Assembly: GCF_958979055.1 (NCBI RefSeq)
Contig: NC_084886.1
Coordinates: 21,775,654-21,839,653, forward strand
Reading direction: 5' to 3'
Source of the DNA: Alnus glutinosa
Lineage: Eukaryota > Streptophyta > Magnoliopsida > Fagales > Betulaceae
Length of the DNA stretch: 64,000 nt
A program made the translations under genes and the position numbers. The notes below the pieces were generated by a model that was given only the letters and a program-made list of their open reading frames with translations, was not told the DNA's origin and made no database searches. Below are positions 1 to 11,800 of this stretch, piece by piece (position 1 is the first letter of the stretch; the number at the start of each line of letters is the position of its first letter).

Positions 1-540
1 GAAAAGAAGCAGAATCCTGCTTCGTGCTTATAGTTGCTAATTGCAATAATCAGTGGCAGAAAATTAGACATTCCTGAGTGAGAAGGTTTGATGATTAAAT
101 TTGCATACCTTTTATTATAATGTTAATCTCTTTAAATAGAAAGAATTAAATGACTTGGAGATAAACTCTCCTACCACAACTAAAATACTTTAGAAATAAC
201 TCCTACAGACTCGATTGGATATTGGCCCTTGGAGCCTACTCCTACTCAAACTAAATGACGAAAACAATTGAAAGACTACAACTTAACACTACGGTGTTGT
301 ATCGCATCAGAGAGAGAGGCTCCCATTTTCTATAGAGAGAGAGAGAGCCTTCGGTTTGTCTTTGCTTTGGGGGATGGAGGTTTCCACGCCTCCCTCCTCC
401 CGGTGGGTGCCTTTTTTGTCCCTCCCTAGTGCATATTAGTGGAGGTTAGGCATCTCCCAGCCATTAGGGTTGTGTAATTTTTGTTCCCCCGGTTGATCTA
501 GCGGTGATTGTCTTTCCCCTAGCCATTTCAGGGCTATAGT

Positions 541-582
<42 letters not shown>

Positions 583-1562
583 TCTTTTTTCTTTTGTTTC
601 AGGCAAGAAGGTTCAACTCAAGATGTCCAGCTTGGGGGAGTGGCCGGCTGTACGTGTCGTCAACGGTGTGCTTTGGCCGGATTTTCACTGTTTTTTCTTT
701 GATGCTTGGAGTCAGATCTACACACTACCGTTGATTCCTTCAAGCCGTGCACGGTTACGGTTGGGGTCTACGACTTCCGATCTGCGGTTGGGTGCTATCG
801 GTGATGGCACATGGCTTGTACGAGCCGCCGTCTCTGGCGAATCTAGCTTCTGTTCCACTACTGGTGGCTTGTTTTTGTGGTTTTTTTTTTTTTTTTTTTT
901 TTTTTTGTGTATTCCTCTGTCTGTGTATTACTCAAATTTTATTAAAATTTCTGTTGGCTAGATGCTAGATCGACCCTCTTTTATTTGAGAGTGAACGTTA
1001 ATGTAAGAAATGCTCAAATGTAATTTTGGTAAGATCTGGTGTTTCTACTCTGACAGCTGTTTTTTAAGTCAGATCCTTCTGACTTAGAGTGTAGGGTCTT
1101 GTACCTTTTTCTCAAGATGTAAGCCTTTGAACTTTTTCAGCAATATATAGTAGCAAATACTACATGTTTCTAAAAGAACAAAAAAAAGAAAAAACTACCA
1201 TGTTCTACTCAAACTAAAAGACCAATAAGAATCGAAAGACTACACTACTCCCATGCATACAAACGTGACTTCTTAACACTATTCAATTATTTTGACCGGC
1301 GAACAATGATTATTAGCAGTGCTGCCTTGGATAGTTGGATCTCATTTTACAGAACACACGTCACATGGCACTCCTGTAATTCCGTACTGAAAAAGGGGTT
1401 AAATTAAGGGACGTCAACGCCTCAAATAGGCTTCCGAAGACCGAAGCTCGTTTGCCTGTCCTTTTACTGACTTCCCTCGTTAGGCCTTACATTCCGTTAT
1501 CGCTCTCCCGAGAAAGCGAGAGAAGAAAGTGAAAGAAAAGATTTCAAAGTCCAAAAGCAGCC
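1..1562. other. upstream region of the TMEM214-family gene
   Basis: No gene is supported here. The stretch holds (GA)n runs near 310-350, long poly-T runs at about 542-581 and 881-906, and a retroelement-like insertion (see 290-1200). The last 150 bases before the ATG at 1563 should contain the promoter and 5' UTR of the TMEM214 gene, but I see no clear TATA box. The open frames over the poly-T runs are Phe-rich artefacts. Confidence 0.6.
290..1200 (+). repeat. unclassified retroelement-like insertion
   Basis: A GC-richer block with two long poly-T tracts ends in a T-rich tail followed by short A-rich runs near 1178-1195. It is bracketed by two imperfect direct copies of a roughly 45-base sequence (about 242-289 and 1205-1246), both starting CTACTCAAACTAAA. 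The block resembles the untranslated part of a plant non-LTR element, but no reverse transcriptase is visible, so the class is open. Confidence 0.3.
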
Positions 1563-4500
1563 ATGGAAGAAAATCACGTAGCGTTCGAATCGAGCGCCAA
1601 CGGAGACCACGAAGCCACCGCCAGTGCTCGCAGCAACAACAATGACAATGGCTGGCAAAAGGTCACGTACGCGAAGCGCCAGAGGAAGACCAAGCCCTCT
1701 AATTCCGAAGCAAATCCAGGTAAGGCCGTCCCCAACGGATCTCTGAACGGTGTCAAAAACGTCTTCCGATCGCTGGAGGAGCAGTCCGAGGACCGCCGGC
1801 GGCGGATTCTCGAGGCTCAGCTGGCCGCCGCCAATGCCGACGCTCCGGCCAGATCGAAGCATCGGAGCGACGACGAGGACGCGGAAGAGAGCGAGGGCGA
1901 GGGTGTGGTGGATAACGGGAAGGCCGAGGACGCCAAGAAAGTCAAGCCGAAGAAGCCGAAGAAGCCCAAGGTTACAGTCACCGATGCGGCCGCGAAGATC
2001 GACGCGGACAATCTCTCGGCTTTTCTCGCCGATATATCGGTGATTTTTTTTACTAACTGTTTCGTTTTCGTATACACAATTCTATTTCATTTTTATTCGT
2101 GTATGATTTGGTCTGTGAAGGATTTGGATGTGATGTATTTGTTTGTTTGTTACCGGGGATAGGCATCGTTTGAATCGCAGCAGGAGATACAGCTGATGCG
2201 GTTTGCGGATTATTTCGGGCGCGCATTTTCGGCGGTGAGCGCGGCGCAGTTTCCGTGGGTGAAGATTTTGAGGGAGTCCACGGTGGCAAAATTAGCCGAT
2301 GTGAGTATTGCCTGTACATTGTTCTTTATGACAACAATTCCAGATGAGATCAGTGCCGTTGAAATTCGTATATGATCTCTTTTAACAAACAGTTTCGTTG
2401 CCTGTTTATGGCATTATATAGATTATGGTCGATTAGGATTTAAACTCTTTTGTAAGATGATGTGGGTGGACTGGGGACTCTTTCTTGCTACTTAAAGCTT
2501 TCAATTTCTGATTGATTCTCAATTGTTATTTTTGTAAAGGCAAATGTTGCGGAAAGCTACATAGAATGCTTTCATCTTTACGGAACTGTTAGATGCTTCT
2601 TTTGGGGGCAGTAACTAAGCGTTAATATAGTATGGTAATGTGAGATTTAAATTGTTTAACGATTTTATTATGGAGCTGATATTGTCAGTTATTTGGAAGA
2701 TGGTATGATGTATGAGCTAGTGAGGGTATAAATATTTGGAGGTGCCAATTTGTAGCTAGCTGGTGTCGTATAGGGTAAACAGGAGAGGAGAGTGAGATGG
2801 CGGAGCATTCACTACATTCCTCAGCTACTGACGACTGTGGCCGTACCTTTCTCTTTGTTTGGAATGATGTGGCCAGTACCAAATTGTTTGGGTTGGGTTA
2901 TTTTGAGTTGGAACAGGAAAGTAGTTCGGAAGATTAAGACTCGTATATTGTAGAAGATATTATCTTTGCCATTAAAGGAACATGAGAATCTTTGAAGGTG
3001 TGGATCTACCTTCATATAAGCTCCCATCGTTGTTCTTTTATTCATTATTCTCTTGGATGTAATTGCACGTGAAGTTCTTTTTTTTTTCTTTCTTTTTTTT
3101 TTTTTAAAAAAAAAATTTTAATCTTTGTGGATTCTTAGATTGCATTATTTTGAGGGGCTCGTTGTTTTCTTTTAAGCTAGGGGTTTCTCATGCATATGTC
3201 ACATGTATTTGGCTTGAGGATCCTCGGGCTCTATTGTGCTTTTCTTTTAAAATAATATATATATATCTCGTTATAAATCTCGTAGCAAAGGGCTTTCATC
3301 TGCAAAGCTAGAGACAACTTTGATGATACATTTAGCTCAATCGTGAAGCCAACTACCATTCAAACGATCCTCGTGTGATTGAAGGCTTTTGTGGGATGAA
3401 TTGGTTGGTTTGCTAAGTTGGTGGGACTTATACCCTGGTGCATTGGGGGAAATTTTAATGTCACTCACTTTCCTAGTGAGAGATCAGGTGAAACCCGTTG
3501 TTGTCTAGCTATGGTGGAATTTTCATATTTCATTTTTGAGTAGGGGCTCATGGACATTCCTTTTGTGGATGGTTCGTTTACGTGGTCTAGCAACAATACC
3601 CTCCCTCATGGTCTAGAATTGATAGATTCTTTGTTCCTTTGGATTGAGAAGTTCATATTCCTGATTTGATCTAGGAAAGGTTGCCTAGATTGTGGCCAGA
3701 TCATTTCCCTATTCTTCTCGATTGCGAAGCCTTCTCGGAGCTATGAGATATTTCATGTGGTTAAAAGCAGAGGGTTTTGTAGATAAAGTAAATCAATGGT
3801 GGACCTTTTATTCTTTGTATACTCCCAGTGTATTAAGGGGCGCCTTACGCTTTTTAATGAGATTGGTTTCTTATCAAAATAAAAAAAGTTTGGAATGCGG
3901 AGATGTTTGGCAATGTAGAGAGAGAAAAAGCTTCTTTTGGATGATTTACGGATTTTTGAGGGTTTGGAAGAAAATAGAGGTTTAAGTGAGGAGGAGTTAA
4001 TGAGGAAGGCTGTGGTGATTAATGATTTGGAGAGGACAACTCTTTTGGAGGAAGTGAGTTGGAGGCAAAAATTGAGGGCATTGAAGGCAAAAATTGAGGG
4101 CATTGTGGTTAAGAGAGGGTGACAAGTACACAAAGCCGAGTAGCCAATTCGAATAGAATGAATAATTCCATTGAGCAGATGGTGGTTAATGATATAGTTC
4201 TATCAGATCAGTCTGAGATCAGAGAATACATTGTGCAGTTCTATGATATCTTGTTTACTAAGTGGTTCAGTTTGCGATCTAGGTTGGATGGTGTTACTAC
4301 ATTTGGGTGGGTGGGTGGGGGGAGCATTTGGTTCGAGAGACCCTTAAAGGAATATGAGGTATTTGGGGTGGTGAAAGCGTTTAAATGTGACAAGGCTCTA
4401 ACCCTTGACTGATTTACTATGGGGAGATGCTTTGAAGGTTTGGCTAGCATTTTGGGTTGCAAGGTTTCTTCTTTGCCTATGAAATACCTAGGTCTTCCTT

Positions 4501-5815
4501 TGGGAGCTTCGTTTAAGGCCAAATCTATATGGGATGATATTATAGAGAAGATAAGAGCATCGCATGGCGGGATGAAAGAGGAGTAGGATGTACTTGTCAA
4601 AGGGTGAGAGAGTTACATTGACTAAAAGCACTTTATCTAATCTGCCTACTTCATATCTGTCTTTTTCCCCTACTTTTTTTTTTTTTTGATAAAGTCTTTT
4701 TCCCCTTCTGGTTGGTCCTGTCAATCACATAGAGAAGTTGTAGCGTGATTTTTTGTGGGGTGGTATTGGTGAAGAATTCAAATTCCACTTGGTTAGTTGG
4801 CTTAAGGTGTGTACTCTGATCTCTGAACGTTGGTTGGGGGTCTGAAATTTACTTGTATTCAACCTAGGTCTTTTGCGGGAGTAGCTTTGGCGCTATGCTC
4901 ATGAGAGAAAGGCCTTATGGAGGGTGTTTGTGGATTCTAAATATGCTACTGCATGGGGTTGGTGGTGTTCAAATGAGGTCTATGGGACGTATGGTGTGAG
5001 GCTTTGGAAAAATATCAAGAGGGGCTGGGGGGAAGCTCTTTAGTCATACTAGATTTGAGGTAGGTGCTCTAAAATTAGATTCTGGTATGACGTGTGGTAT
5101 GGGGATCGAGCCCTTAAAGTAGCTTTTTCGAACATGTTTAGTATTGCATGTTTTAAGGAAGCTGTTGTTGCAGACCATTTGAAGCTTTCTGGTGCCTTTC
5201 ATAAGTGGAATGTTAACTTTTTGAGAGCAGCTCACGATTGGGAGGTGAATCACTTTATCTTGTTCTTCAATTTGTTGCATTTCTTTAGATTGAGACAGGA
5301 TGATGAAGAAAAGCTTTGTTGGATTCATTCCAAGAGAGGGTTGTTCGACGTCAAATCATATTACAATGTCCTTGTTCCCCATGATAGTACTCTTTTCCCT
5401 TGGAGGAGTATTTGGCCGAATAAGGTTCTCTTGAGAGTGGCAATTTTGCTTGGTCGGCAGCATGTCATTGTGGTTGATTGGTGTTGCATGTGTAAGAAGA
5501 GTGGGAAGTAAGTGGATCATCTTTTACTCCGTTGTGAGATTGCCAGTGCACTTTAGAATACTATCTTTAGCAGTGTACGACTAGCTTCGGTTATGCCTAG
5601 TCTGGTGGTAAACCCCTTCATTTGCTGGAGAGCGCAAGGTAGTAGGCCTCAGTTTGAAGATGATACCGTTCTATCTTAGAGCACTAGCAGCATACACCTA
5701 ACCCATTTTCCCTAAATTTAGGGAACAAAACTACCGTTTGCTTCCCTATTTAAAAACACTCAACAATAGTTTCCCTTAATTTTCCCTTAAACTATTAAAA
5801 TATATATTTTTTTCT

Positions 5816-5895
<80 letters not shown>

Positions 5896-8800
5896 GTCGT
5901 CCCTGAAGGCAGACATAGAGTCAGCCACTCCTTCCCTCCAAATCGACCTTGTTCAACTTCTGATGCTCTGATTTTTGAACAAGCCATAGCTGAAGTCTTC
6001 TAATTTTGGACTTGCCTCAAAATCTTGGACTTGTCGGTGATGGGTTTATTGGAAATCTGCTGAAAATCTAAACAAACTTGGACTTGCGTGGGAAGCAGTG
6101 ATGGTTGCACCACTGTCACTGTGCTTGGGGAGCAGTTGAGGCAGCGGAGTTCGATCTAGCTTCGGTGAGATCTAGACTGGGATTGCCCTCCGATCTCCTC
6201 GATATCACTCTTTGGACCGGTTGGACCTCCGATCTCCGCTGATAGAAAATGCTCCACCGCCGCCGACTCCTCGTCCAGTGAGCTCTCCACCTCCTACCTC
6301 ACCTCCTCCGGCTTAATCTCTCTCTCTGTGCAAAAACCAAGGGGGGAGGGGGAATGCTTGAACAAAAAAGAAGAAGAAGAAAGGGACGAAGGGTTAAGGT
6401 TACGTGTAGAAGGAGAAGAGAGGTGAGAAGAGAGAGAATCTAGTTTATGATTATAATAATAATTGGGAATGCTACAGTTCTTCCAATGCATTGGGAGGTC
6501 ATTTTAAATAAAAAAAAAAATGCATTGGAAGGCACTATAGCATTCCCAATGCTTAGAGAACCTGTAGGGAATCTACTGCATGTAATTTTTTTGTGATATT
6601 TTTTTGACATTTTCCCTATATTTAGGGAAGGGAATTACTTATAGGGTATCTGCTACTAGTGCTCTTATTTAAAGGCTTTATTCTTTAAGACACTTTACCA
6701 TTGGGTTGCTACCTTTGACTTTAATATTTCAAGCTTTCATATTTTCAAGATCTTTTTTTCTTTTTCTTTTTCTATTTAGGTGTCTCTTGTATACATCTTG
6801 TGTACTTGGGTTGCGCCTTTGGATTTTTTAATGAATTTTCAGTTACTTAAATAAAAAATTGTGTTGCTTCAGTTCTGCATATTTTCAAGTTTAGATTTCT
6901 GCTTCTCAAAAATAAAAAAATAAAAATCCTTGTTTCTCTTTTGGGAAAATGTTATATTAAAGAAATTTATCAGTTAACTCTTCACAGGTGATTGTTGTGT
7001 CATTGATAAACATTCATGGAGTTAAACTGGCATAAAAAAAAGAGACCTATTCAAAAAAGTAACTTTGATAATATTTAAGGAATTTATATTTCGACAAGGA
7101 AGAAGTACCGGTTAAGGCAATTAAATTCAATGTTGTAGGGGATGGGATTTGTGGTGTTGAAAAAGATAATAAGAATTCTAACTATATGCTGAACTCTATT
7201 CACTAAAATATTATTGCCTTTTTTTATTCTTAGCACTAGTATTTTGTTTAGATAGATAAGATTTGTATGGCAATTGTTCAATCCATGGCGCATTTGAAAG
7301 CTAAGTAGATCACGTTTAGAAGCCAATATCAAGCTTTTCATTTTTTTTCCCTCTCAATATCAAGTATGAAATGCTTTTACACTTGTGATCAGGAATGAAT
7401 TTTTTCCCTTAATTACTCCAAAATGTTGATATTTGTTCCATCAGCTCCGTGCCTATCATAGTAATTCATGTGCAAAGTTGTTTTGTTTGTTTGTTATTGT
7501 GTTTCTTTCTTTTTTGTTTATAAATTTGGAATCATCATTCTATGCACAAAATTCATGTCTTCTGACATAATCTCAATAAAATAATAGAAGTAGCATTCAT
7601 GTCTATGCATTTGGTACATTTATCTGAATTTACTGTGATACATGCGGACCTAATCAGTGTGTATACTTTCAACAGATTCCTCTTTCACATATTTCTGAAC
7701 CTGTTTATAAGACATCAGTTGACTGGATCAACAAACGTTCACTTGAGGCACTTGGTTCCTTTGTATTATGGTCTTTAGACAGCATTCTTGCTGACTTAGT
7801 AAGCCAGCAAGCTGGTGCCAAAGGCTCTAGAAAAGGTGTGCCTCAAGCATCATCCAAATCACAGGTAACTTGCTGTTAACTATGTTTGTATTATTATTAT
7901 TGTTTTCCTTCTTCCCCTTTGTGTCCAATGCTTGTCTTTGCTTTTGGTTGACATTGCTGTTTTGCTGTATAGCTGGTGTGCCCCATAATGTTCATTGATT
8001 CAATGTTCATGGTCTCTTAGTGTAGGGATACAGATGCAGGAGTTTCATTTTTCTATGGTTCTGAATTCTTTGTTCACATTAGAGAACTTATCTGTATATG
8101 TACTCTTCATTGGAATGGAGTTGTGTCTACAATGGATGCACTTTCTGTTCGTCTTTTATAAGGTGAAGCTTGGACATAGACAGGGTGTGGATATGACAAG
8201 ATACATAGTTAATGATACTGGAAATCCTAGAAAAGGGGATATAGATAGCAATAAGTTATTGAGTTTTAGTAATTTCTATAACTGTCTTATATTACAATTC
8301 GCAAGTAAGCAAGGAATGTTGGTGTATCTATTAAGAAGGAAGGCAAAAAATAATGGAGAAAAACCACAAAAACAATTTTAAATCGTGATATAAATGTTAC
8401 CATTCCAGCATGTGAGAACTGCATAGTCCATAAAAAATGTTGGAGCTTAGTGGGAATAACTGTCTTGTAACAGTGGTGTACTTTGCTTTAGTTTTTGCCA
8501 ATTCTTTTCTAGCATCTGACGTTCTACCATTCCTTCATTGAGAAAGTATCTATGCTCTAGGGAATTGTAATATATTTGTTTACACCTTGCACTAAAGCTA
8601 ATTGAATTATTGACATCCATTTATAATTTCAAGCATCATGTCTATTTCTTATCATATGGACTTTCCCTTGGCTTTGAGCAAAATTTCATTAATTGATTTT
8701 TTTTTTTGGATAGGGCTTTTCATACTTTTAGTTTTATGTTTCACATGATAGTTAATAATGGTCAGGATTTGTATATTGAAGTGGATGTTCAGTAATACTG

Positions 8801-11800
8801 ATTTTATGATGTCCTTCCATATCTAGGCTTAATTAAGGAAGTGAGAAGAGTTTGACTCCAGAACACAGATACATCACATGTTATGAAATATATGTTTTTT
8901 AAGGTAGTCACCACACCTTCGTTTTGGTTGTTGGCCAATTCAATGGCCGAATCGACTGGTGTCAGCCGTAGGAAATCACCCCTGAACTGACTGTTAGAGA
9001 TTACCAAGCCATACCGAAACCGATGATGGTTCGTTTGTGGTTGGCCACCAAACAGAATACAAAATCTCACAAATTGGACTGTGGCCCTAACATGGTCTGA
9101 TCAACCAACAAAATTCGAGCACCAAAAACATTGATTAGTTTGTGCACCCATAAACTCAAGCACCCAAACCCTCAAACATCGAGAAATTGACCAAATCCAT
9201 AGACTAGAGACTTCCAAGAGCTTGACAGAATCAAATTGGATCTAATTTACAAAGGAGTACCTGAGATTGACGATGGTGCCTGATTTTTAAAAGAGGATGC
9301 CCAATGGTACGGTGAGGTTGCCCTTGCAATCCCCATGCCCAAAATGCACAGCACCACCCACTCAGGCACTACAAAGAGGGACACAGGGAGATTCACAAAG
9401 AAAGAGATTGAATGCTTTTGTGTGTGTGAGAAATAGGATGTCGATGTACCATCCTTAACGATGTTGTGTAGGCAGTGACAACAGTCAGTGGTGGAGAGGA
9501 GTGAGGCAGAGACATTTGCACTTTTAGCAGAGAGAGGCAAGGGCTGCGTGGCACTTAAGCGAATGAAATGAGGGAACCCTAAAATAATGCAATATACATA
9601 CCCTAATCCCTATTAAGGGTTGCTCAAGTTAGGTATATGTCAGTTTTCTAACACCTACATCTGACAGCCAACCTGACAACAGTGGAAGTCGATTTTTCTT
9701 ATTGACTGCCAATTGCCCAACACCGGAAATTGATATTTTCAGTTGCATCCATTGGATGGGTTGGAAGGTCGGGTGTTTTGCAGCTCTAATTATTTTTTTT
9801 TTCCTGGAAATTATGATTCATGCATTTACACGAGATTGAACCTGGGACTGATGTCAGACAAAAGCTCTAATACCAAAATTGCCGTAGGACAAAGGGCTCT
9901 GAGATAAAATCTGACATAGGACAGCAGCATAGGGATGCTTGTCTACTTTTAATTAGGGTAAAGCTTAAGGAAAATTATCATTTTTTAGTTCTAAAGATGG
10001 GATATAAAGTAGAGGTTTTATGGTTCAAATCGGACTATCTAAGATTGAATTTTGAGTGCACTAAAAGGGCTGGAAAAAGGAAGCAGAGTTACAGGATTAT
10101 CTGTGGTGGCAGGTTTATTGTAGGGTTTTGGGATAGCCGGGGCTAGGGTTTGTGGTGGAGAAGGCTGGAAAATATTAGGGAATTTAAGGTTTGTAATGGG
10201 GTAAGGAAAAGAATTCGGTTTGGAGGCAAAATAAGGAAAAGAACACAAGTTTCTAAGTTGCTGTTTTGGCTCTGAACTGTATCAGAGAATAGTGTTTTGG
10301 TATTTTGGGATTGGCTGGTATCTATTTGATGGATGGTTTGGGGTTTTAAATGATGGATTTTCGGGAAAGATGGGAACATGAATCAGGTCTGTGTTTCTGG
10401 AACGAAATTGAAATTGCTGGAAGATCAAAGGAAACTAAGAATAAGAAGAGGAAGATAGATCTAGGCAGCACACTTAGTTTTCCTAGCATCACAACTAAAG
10501 GTTTGCTCAACATCACATCTTGCTTTTCATCACGCAAGCCTCGATAGCATACTTTTGAAAATCTAATAAAACTTGTTATCTATTGCGTAGAATGCTTTAC
10601 ATCAATATTAATTGGAAAACTAAAACAACCCTAAGAAGACTTGGATTCATGGGCTTTGAATAACATTCTCAAGTCATTAAACCCACAAATGATACCTAAT
10701 AATATTTGGAAACTCAATAGAAGACCCAATAGACCAAAACTTCAGCACATACCCTAAAACTTAAAAATTATAAAAATATTCTTGATCCCTAAAACTAAAC
10801 TAAACTAAAATAAGCTCAACCAGTAAGTTTCTGATGCAAAGAAACATAAATGTAAGACTCAATAGTAGTTAATGTAGTCTACGATGGGTGCCCATTAGGT
10901 GCACATCGAAATTAGATTTAAGAATTCTGATATTTAATCTTGCTAACTACGTAAGTGACCTTACCTTGCAAGCTTTTTTATGGGTTATGAAAATGCCATT
11001 TGCTCTAAAGACCATTTGCTTACATGTTTGGAAATATTAAGTTCCCATTTGCTTACATGCCTGCATCAGTTTATTTGTTGTTTTAGATGGATGTTTGCCT
11101 TTTCAAAACCTGCAGTTCGAGTCACTTTCCCACTCTCAAAAACTTTTTTCTTCTTCCACCCCCCAACCCCCCGGAAAAAAAAAAAACACATCTAGTTACT
11201 GGTGCTGGGTCTTTAACCCTTTTGTCTTTGAGGTGTCTCCCATCCCTGTTTGTTTGAGGGGGAAACCAAAAAAAAATATAGAATTCTGTTTGCCCACATT
11301 GCTTGAACCTGAGGTTTAGGAAAAGGATATTTTCGGACTTTTGGTTCATCGAATAACTGAAGCACTTTCATCTAGCAACTTCTAGGAACAAGATTCTCAA
11401 ACATAAGGCCTCTGGGATACTTCAGAAGGTGGCATACTTAGGATATAGCAACATTGCTTGTCTAGAAGCTTAGGAGTGGCATTCTAAAAGAGAATGATTT
11501 TAGACACAGCAGATGATATTTGCATGTCCTCCCTGTTGGGGAACATATATGTGAACTAATCACATCAAAAGCAGCGGAAAATTCCTAAGGGTTGTGCTCC
11601 ATGATGAAAATAGCACCAGTTTTTCAAAACTTAAAAACAACATATGTATCCCGTGGACCATCTTCTGCTTCATTGTGATGTTGCTTGTGCCATTTGGAAT
11701 GTTTTGTTTAGTTGATTTGGATTTTCTTAGGTTGTACCTAGATGAGTAATCGATTTGTATGCTTGTTAGTGGAATGTTGGCAACACTCAGAGTGCTGTGT

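Larger units (their letters stand above)
5679..6664. mobile_element. PIF/Harbinger-type MITE nested in the LINE
   Basis: The 986-base element has terminal inverted repeats GAGCACTAGCAGCATAC at the left and, read on the minus strand, GAGCACTAGTAGCAGATAC at the right. The 3-base target duplication TTA is intact (5676-5678 and 6665-6667), as expected for PIF/Harbinger. It splits the LINE 3' region, so it inserted later. Inside are (TC)36 at 5821-5892, non-coding filler at 5893-6460 and a smaller foldback at 6463-6551. No transposase. Confidence 0.8.
3380..6855 (+). mobile_element. degenerate L1-type LINE in intron 2 of the TMEM214 gene
   Basis: Broken frames match plant LINE ORF2 in order. About 3400-3740 is the end of the endonuclease (GGDFNVT-like, then DHFPILLDC near 3699-3725). 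About 3750-4410 is the linker ([18 protein letters not shown]). About 4430-4600 is the late RT region ([17 protein letters not shown]). About 5040-5640 is the C-terminal zinc-binding domain ([16 protein letters not shown]). The RT core with the YADD motif is missing between about 4411 and 4430, where a stop joins two distant regions, so there is an internal deletion. The T-rich 3' tail resumes at 6668-6855, beyond a MITE. Many stops; inactive. Confidence 0.85.

Noticed and set aside
539..968. Open frames over poly-T tracts (Phe-rich proteins)
   Set aside because: Coding potential comes only from homopolymer T; no domain, and the block looks like a retroelement insertion.
8804..9540. Possible small genes in TMEM214 intron 3
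   Set aside because: Short frames without recognisable domains or splice support in a degenerate repeat-like block.
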